A stretch of 64,000 nt of DNA from Larix kaempferi (taxonomy: Eukaryota > Streptophyta > Pinopsida > Pinales > Pinaceae), in assembly GCA_027924585.1 (NCBI GenBank), contig BSBM01000260.1, forward strand, positions 16,802,001-16,866,000, read 5' to 3'. A program made the translations under genes and the position numbers. The notes under the pieces were generated by a model. The model made no database searches, was not told the origin of the DNA, and worked only from the letters and a program-made list of their open reading frames with translations. Every line of letters begins with the position of its first letter. The first letter of the stretch is position 1. Below are positions 58,301 through 64,000 of the stretch, one piece after another.

Positions 58301-61300
58301 TGTTATCACACAAACTCTAGCTGTTTGGAAATGGTTGTCCCATTAGGGATGGTAGAGGTGAACAGCCAGGTAGGTGTAACAAACAGTAGCCAGGTCCTCC
58401 GTCCAAAGGGACAGAAGTCACACCGGACAAAGCTACAGTCGCTTTAGACGTGGCAAGTAGCCAAGTCAAGGGGGAGACCCCACTCAACCAGTGATGGTTG
58501 AGACTCTACAATCAGACACCCAAACCCAAAAGATAAACAAAGTGAAAGACAGGATGGATGACTAAGTGTGAGAATTCTTCCAGCCTATATGGAATCGAGA
58601 ATTAGGATGGGCAGATGTAATAGAAGAAACAAGTTTAGATCCGATTACACATATAAATGATGATTTCTATGAGAGATTAGAAGGCTGGAAATTAAATCAG
58701 CGAACAAAAAATTACTCGAAGAGTGTTTAGGGACCCTGCCTATGGGGAATGAAGCTCGTGATGATTTATCAATACATGGCAGAGATGAATGAGCAATTCA
58801 AACACACATTCCAGCAATTATAACTTGATTAAATGGCTGATTTAATACACACAAAAAACAGACCAACAAACAGTGAAATTAACAGCCCTAGGGGAATGGG
58901 TTAAAGGGTAGAAAAATGGACCTAGGGCAGTCAAAAAAAGACGTTTTTAAGCACTTCAAACTGCTGATACTTGGTACTCTAACGTAAAAAGACGCTACGG
59001 AGCAGATTAAAGAGTACCCATAACCCCAAACTACACCCAATAGGCTGAAAGAGAAAAACGCCCTAGAGGGGCGTTTTTGGCAAAGTGACTAGTGCCTAAA
59101 AAGTGGGTAAATGGAATCGGAATGCTATGAAACTTAAGATATGGCTATTTAATTAGATTTCATTAGTGGGTTTTAAAGAACTAAGGATTCTAACGGTTGG
59201 AAATTAAGTTATTAATTTTGGGGGTTTTATTATGTTTTTGTAGCCAAGCATTTACAAATGAAACTGAATGGGAGAGACAAGCAAGGATTTTACCCGGATA
59301 ATGAAGATGAGGCGTTGTGGAGCTGAAGACAAACCCCGGATTTCAAGTGCCAAGCAATTGTGCGTTTTCCCTTAGCGTTTTGATGCTGCCAGTTGACCAA
59401 TGCGCCCCTGTACCTGCCAAAGAGAGAACCAAGTCAGAACTATGGCAAATAAGCAAGGAAATCAGCAAATGAAAGACTAATAATGAAAGAAAGCGAGGTA
59501 CAATAGTAAATTTCACTTCCCTTGTTGAAATCCTGAAGAGAGAAGAAACTAGGAGCTGCTAACTCAAGAGCTGCGCCCTCCCCAAGTGGTCAAGTCACCT
59601 GCAATTCGTTTTTGGCCAAAGAGTGATGGAGAAAACACGAAATAACTCAGCAATGCACCAGCAATATGTTAACAATCAGCACCATAAGCATTCACCACCA
59701 TATCACAAGCAAATCCGGAAGAATTGTCTCTCTATTTCTCAATCTCAAGTCTGAAAAATGCCAAGAAGAAGTACAAAATGGAGGAGTCCTCTCTCTTATA
59801 GAGGAATGCAGCTCTCAATACCTATTTCCCCCCAAAATGGAGGGTTGAGATCAATCCCCAACCATCAAAAACGAATGGAGGAGATCACCCTCATGAGGGG
59901 GTGCGAATTACCCTCTATAACGCACTTATGGAGTGAGTGGCCCCTTGTGGGGTCCATACAACTAATAGAACATGTGTTAGGGGGTGTCTATATGGTGTTT
60001 TATCCCCCTAACACCAACCAACAAGGTCCCACACTATTACATTACAAAAATCATGAATTTCTCTAAGTGGAAAAACACCCCCCATGGGCAAATTCGCCCC
60101 TCATAGTGAGCTGGGCAAATGAGGGCCCCACAACACCAAATATAATGTCCAAACATATCAAAATTACCTTAGAAATTACCTTTACCTTTGCCAACCATTG
60201 ACTTTTCCATTTTCATATAGTTGCCTTAGTCAAATTCTGATTTTCCATGTAATTTTTGTTGGTTTATATGGTTGAAGATGAAATTTGGGCTTTTGACCCA
60301 CTTTTAGTGCCCGGATTGCTGAACCGTTTGTTGCAATGCGATCGTGGACCCCAAAAGTAGTAGGGATGACCACTCGAATGACCCCGATCCATCACTTTGA
60401 CATTATTTGCCCCAAATCCATAATTTTTAATTAAAACAGGTCAAAGTTGACCAATAATAATTAAAAATTTCTCAAACGCTTCAGTATTTTGCAATTCCGA
60501 CAATTGCATGCTCATATGGGATCCCTGTAGATAATAATTGATCGAAATCGAAATTCCGATCGCAACATTTTTTCGGGCCCATTTTTTGGCCTAGTCAACC
60601 CAGTTTGACCAAGTCAAATCTGGTCAACCATAGTGCTATCTGAATACCTATATGCAAGCATGAAGTGACAAGGCTCAATTATACAAGTTAGTACATTACT
60701 AAGCAATAAATGATAACATGGTGATCAAAATTGCATTAAATCCCGAAATAATACAAGGCCCTGGTGAAGTGGGCCCACCACCTCCAAAAGACTAAGATGT
60801 TATGCACATCTATAGAATTGACCACCTTGTTGACTCTAGGTGATGTGGACAACAAGGCAAAGGATATGGGAAGACCAGGATGAAGATCATGTGACCCTTT
60901 GGACAACTCGGGAAAGCGGGGTCCACTGAGGTAAGTATGCCATGACAGAACACGGGGAAGGGTAGTGCCTTACAAATGAGTATAATGTAGGGAAACCACC
61001 ACTAGTCATCTAACAAGTATCCCACAACTCACATCCGTATCCGAAGACTCCGTGAGATTCTTTTCTAGAGCCGCCAAACTGGGTGTCTGGCCAACCGTAA
61101 CTTGAGACTCTAGGGGGCAATCTTGAGCTTGTCCCTTGCTCCTTCTCACCTCCTTGTCCCGCAGGACTAGGTGACGAATAACCACTGCAAATGCTGACAT
61201 GTATTGCTGACCAGAATCCATGTGTGTTCATAAACACATTGCATGGATTTTACAATGAGTTTCATACTTAGCCCTTTCTTGGCTAGATTTTACATTTACA

Positions 61301-62270
61301 ACATAATGGCCCTTTTAGTCTGATTTACATTTCATTTCTTCATTTCTTCATGGCCCTCTTGGGCTACATACATATCTCAAAAGATATAAACACGGTGCTC
61401 ATACTGCAAAGGTAATGGGGTGGGCAATACATGCTTCGATGACAAATGGGAAGCACCCGGGGAGGCTACACAATCCTAACTGCATTGCAACATCCGGGGC
61501 AACCAACAGGAGCAAATCCCAAGTCTAACCATGTATCTCACACACTAAAGAGCTGAGGCACAATAAACAGGGAGTCATGGCAAACTCAGAGATCAGTGGG
61601 GAAGGGGGTCCTCGTGATCACAAATCCGAATCCAAGTCGGGGAAGAAGTGTCATGGATGAGTCGGATGGGTGGAGGAAGTGATAATGATGCTAAAGTCAG
61701 CTACCGAGGGGCTAAGTGATCAAGTCTGACCCAAGTATATAGGGCATGACTCAGCGTGCATATACATAAGTCTAACCGGAGGGGTGGACTGACATCACCA
61801 AGGGCCCAAACACATCACATCATAGCTAGATCACCAAATATATCATCTCATGCAAAGCTAGTGTACTAACAAGTATAAATGAGCCTAATCTACAACATGA
61901 GCAATAATCAACAATGTGCAATACCTGCTGCACCATATACCTGCTGCTACTGAACCTGTATCTGAGCTAGATCTCTGCTGTATCCGAGCACATAATAAAC
62001 CAGCACTGTACTGTGATAATCTCAATCAAAACAAGACTAGGCAACTGTCTCAAATGGGCTCGTGTCAAAGCCTGGCAAGGAAAGGTAACCCTGTGGTAGA
62101 TGGTAAGTCCAACTGTCTGTCCCCTCTGATATGTCTGCTAGGGGCAATCTGAACAAAAATGCCTCCTCTGAAGGCAGCTGATCTCCTGATCTGGAAAAAA
62201 AGGTACTGTGCGGTCCTCGGCCGCACAGTCTGCAGTATGGAAGCTGCTGTCGACATAAAATGTGATAACA
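58301..62270 (-). mobile_element. Solo LTR S4 (subfamily 2, 3970 bp), probable TSD GGATA/GGATG
   Basis: Plus-strand ends are TGTTATCACACAAAC and AAATGTGATAACA, the reverse complement of the S3 layout. Flanks are GGATA (58296-58300) and GGATG (62271-62275), one difference. It aligns with S3 in reverse throughout. No gene is visible inside. Confidence 0.88.
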
Positions 62271-64000
62271 GGATGCAGGAAAATACAAGTCTCAAAATGT
62301 AATGTTCGTGAGATCGTTTTGAAATTGTTCTTGGTTTATTTTATTGTAAATTTTGATGATGATCTTGTTTTAGGTGTCTGGAAAGCTAACCGGAAGAAGT
62401 ACTCTAGGTGGCCCCATTCAAAGACATGTTGGACCGGCCTGGCTCACAAGCTAGGTGTTCAAAGAATTTAACCAGCAAGTGTCCAGGTTGGGCTGCTGGG
62501 CGCGCTCACTAGGAGTTCCCCACTTTTGAGTACTTATCGAACAACGTCGGTTCGTTGGTTATGGGTAAAAATTTGATTATGTTTGAATCTTGCAAGATTA
62601 TCAGTCCAATACCGTTTCTGAGTACTCCAACCCCTTTCAAGGTTGGTCAAAGCATACTCCGGCAAGGAAACAACGAATAAATTCAAATTTTATTATGGGG
62701 AGTGATGAGTTGCGAATTTTAGTTTAGAGCACACAAAAAACCTCTCCGACAGAGAGTGCTCTTGACTTGTCTTATGACAGAGATTCAAGAGGCTTATCTA
62801 AACTATATGCTAAATGCAAGAGTATGCCCTCCGATAGAGAGTGCTCTTGACTTGTCTTATGACAAGTTCAAGAGTCTTTGGTTCCTTTTAATGAAATTGA
62901 CAAATTGAAGCAAGGGACACAATATGATAGCTCAAAGATATTGATGCATAAAAGAACCTAGCAATTAGTGGAAAAAGAAATCTAAGCTAACAAATACTAA
63001 CAATTAATAATCTAAAGCAAAAATGAATCTAAATTAAGAATGGAAAAGCCTATCTAGCCTACTTAACAAAAATGACAAAGATGTAAGATAACAAAGACAA
63101 CACTCTTCCCCAAATGGGGAAAGAAACACAACAATGGGAGGCCTTATCCCACTTAGCCTTATTTTACTAATCAATTACAAGATGAAGGGGATTCAACCCT
63201 TGAAATAAAAAATGTAACAAAACAAGAAACTAAAGCCTTTTTAGGGCTTGTACAAAGGAGAATGATGAGTTTGGGATCTCCTTGGTGTTTTGGGAAGCTT
63301 CGATCTTTGTTGAGTTTAGATGGATCCTCCTCTTGGAATGGTTCCTTGTTTTGGATCCAAATATTTGGATCTATCTTTACTTGCTTGCTTCTTGGTTTTA
63401 GTTTTTATCTTCAACACCTACAAGACAAAAGGGACAACCAACTCATGCACCCATTAGTGTTAGCAAAAAAGAACAAAAACTGAGATCTAAGTATAAAATG
63501 GAAATCTACAATGCAAATTTAACTTTTTCTTTGAATGAGATCTAAATGCAAAATGCAAGATTAACAAAATGGAAACTAGTTAAAATGCAATGCACTAACT
63601 TCTAGCTCTAACACCAAATAAGATCTACTAATGAAATGCAAAGATTACAAGAATGAAATCTAACTACGAACAAGTTACTATTTGTTTTTTTTATGACTTT
63701 TTTGCAGCAAACAAGAATTGCGAAGGGAGGAAGGGATGAAGACTTGAGAGAAGAGCGAATGGAGGAAAGGTAAGGAGGAAATGGGGGTGCTACAAAATGT
63801 AAATAGTGAGCAGCAAACAGTGAGGAAGGGAAAGGTGAGGAGTAAGCACACTTGAGGGAGTGCGAATGCAAGGTGAAAGAAGCAAAGGTTGAAGAGAAGG
63901 AGGAGTAAAGGAGAGGGAGAGCGAATGGATCAAAAAAGACAAGAATCAAGGCAAGCCGAAAACCAAAGGCAAGCTTGATGGGAAGGTCAAGTTTGGAGAA
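62271..64000. other. Unclassified DNA, target of the nested insertions
   Basis: No domain or LTR end recognised. Two near-copies of CCGAYAGAGAGTGCTCTTGAC and its follow-on lie at 62746-62793 and 62831-62876, and the second forms a hairpin (62844-62874). From about 63715 to the edge the plus strand is strongly purine-rich (GGAGGAAGG-type words). An open stretch on the opposite strand there is a composition effect. Confidence 0.5.
62746..62876 (+). repeat. Two direct repeats 85 bp apart, the second a hairpin
   Basis: CCGACAGAGAGTGCTCTTGAC and CCGATAGAGAGTGCTCTTGAC both run on through TTGTCTTATGACA. In the second copy CTCTTG-A-CTTGTC pairs with GACAAG-TT-CAAGAG around a TTAT loop. Confidence 0.85.

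Noticed and set aside
63608-63949. 113-codon minus-strand frame rich in Ser, Phe and Pro
   Set aside because: Its codons come from the purine-biased plus strand and no domain is seen.
62271-64000. Continuation of the element C LTR
   Set aside because: The 348-bp solo copy with a clean TSD shows that the element C LTR is short and ends near 55757, so this is flanking DNA.

Overview
This window looks like nuclear DNA from a large, repeat-rich plant genome, probably a seed plant. The evidence is plant-type Ty3/gypsy and Ty1/copia retroelement remains, tRNA-Asp-type primer binding sites, a plant-lineage archaeal-type RNase H (aRNH), and two spliced exons of a D-2-hydroxyglutarate dehydrogenase-like gene. 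The species cannot be told from the sequence. Nothing looks bacterial, viral or organellar. Almost everything is a nest of LTR retrotransposons and their solo LTRs, with target-site duplications (TSDs) that let much of the order of insertion be read.

Layout. 1-284: end of a large solo-type LTR. 346-11051: element A (minus strand), with LTRs of about 4.2 kb and a 2.7 kb gag-only interior; its right LTR carries a hAT-like insertion (8293-9696, 8-bp TSD). 11052-18310: decayed Ty3/gypsy element D (minus; Gag, protease, RT, RNase H, start of integrase), split by A and by a solo LTR (12948-17181, TSD GGTCC). 18248-19046: a 0.8 kb inverted-repeat element. 19047-19832: copia-like debris. 19833-37774: element B (minus), with LTRs of about 3.85 kb and a 2.75 kb gag-only interior. 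Its left LTR holds a 2.6 kb unclassified insertion with an array of small hairpins. Its right LTR holds a 4.5 kb solo LTR and a 348-bp solo LTR. 37775-40044: the only host-like stretch, with the two dehydrogenase exons. 40045-42051: three LTR heads in a row. 41981-43981: the longest intact ORF (666 codons), a protease-like protein with a damaged active site whose start lies in LTR sequence. 44703-48447: truncated LTR. 48446-55757: element C (minus), gag, damaged protease and aRNH with no reverse transcriptase or integrase; it is split by a solo LTR (49978-53862, TSD GGTCC). 55805-58197: a palindromic insertion with the same LTR end at both termini and a TSD. 58301-62270: another solo LTR. 62271-64000: unclassified.

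How the parts fit. A, B and C are non-autonomous: each keeps LTRs, a primer binding site and a Gag-like ORF, but none has RT or integrase in the window. They presumably used enzymes of autonomous relatives elsewhere. LTR pairs serve as internal empty-site controls: the hAT-like, 2.6 kb, 4.5 kb and 348-bp insertions are each absent from the partner LTR at the matching position. Most candidate novelties are structural: the gag/protease/aRNH architecture without RT, the two-U5-ended palindrome and the hairpin array.
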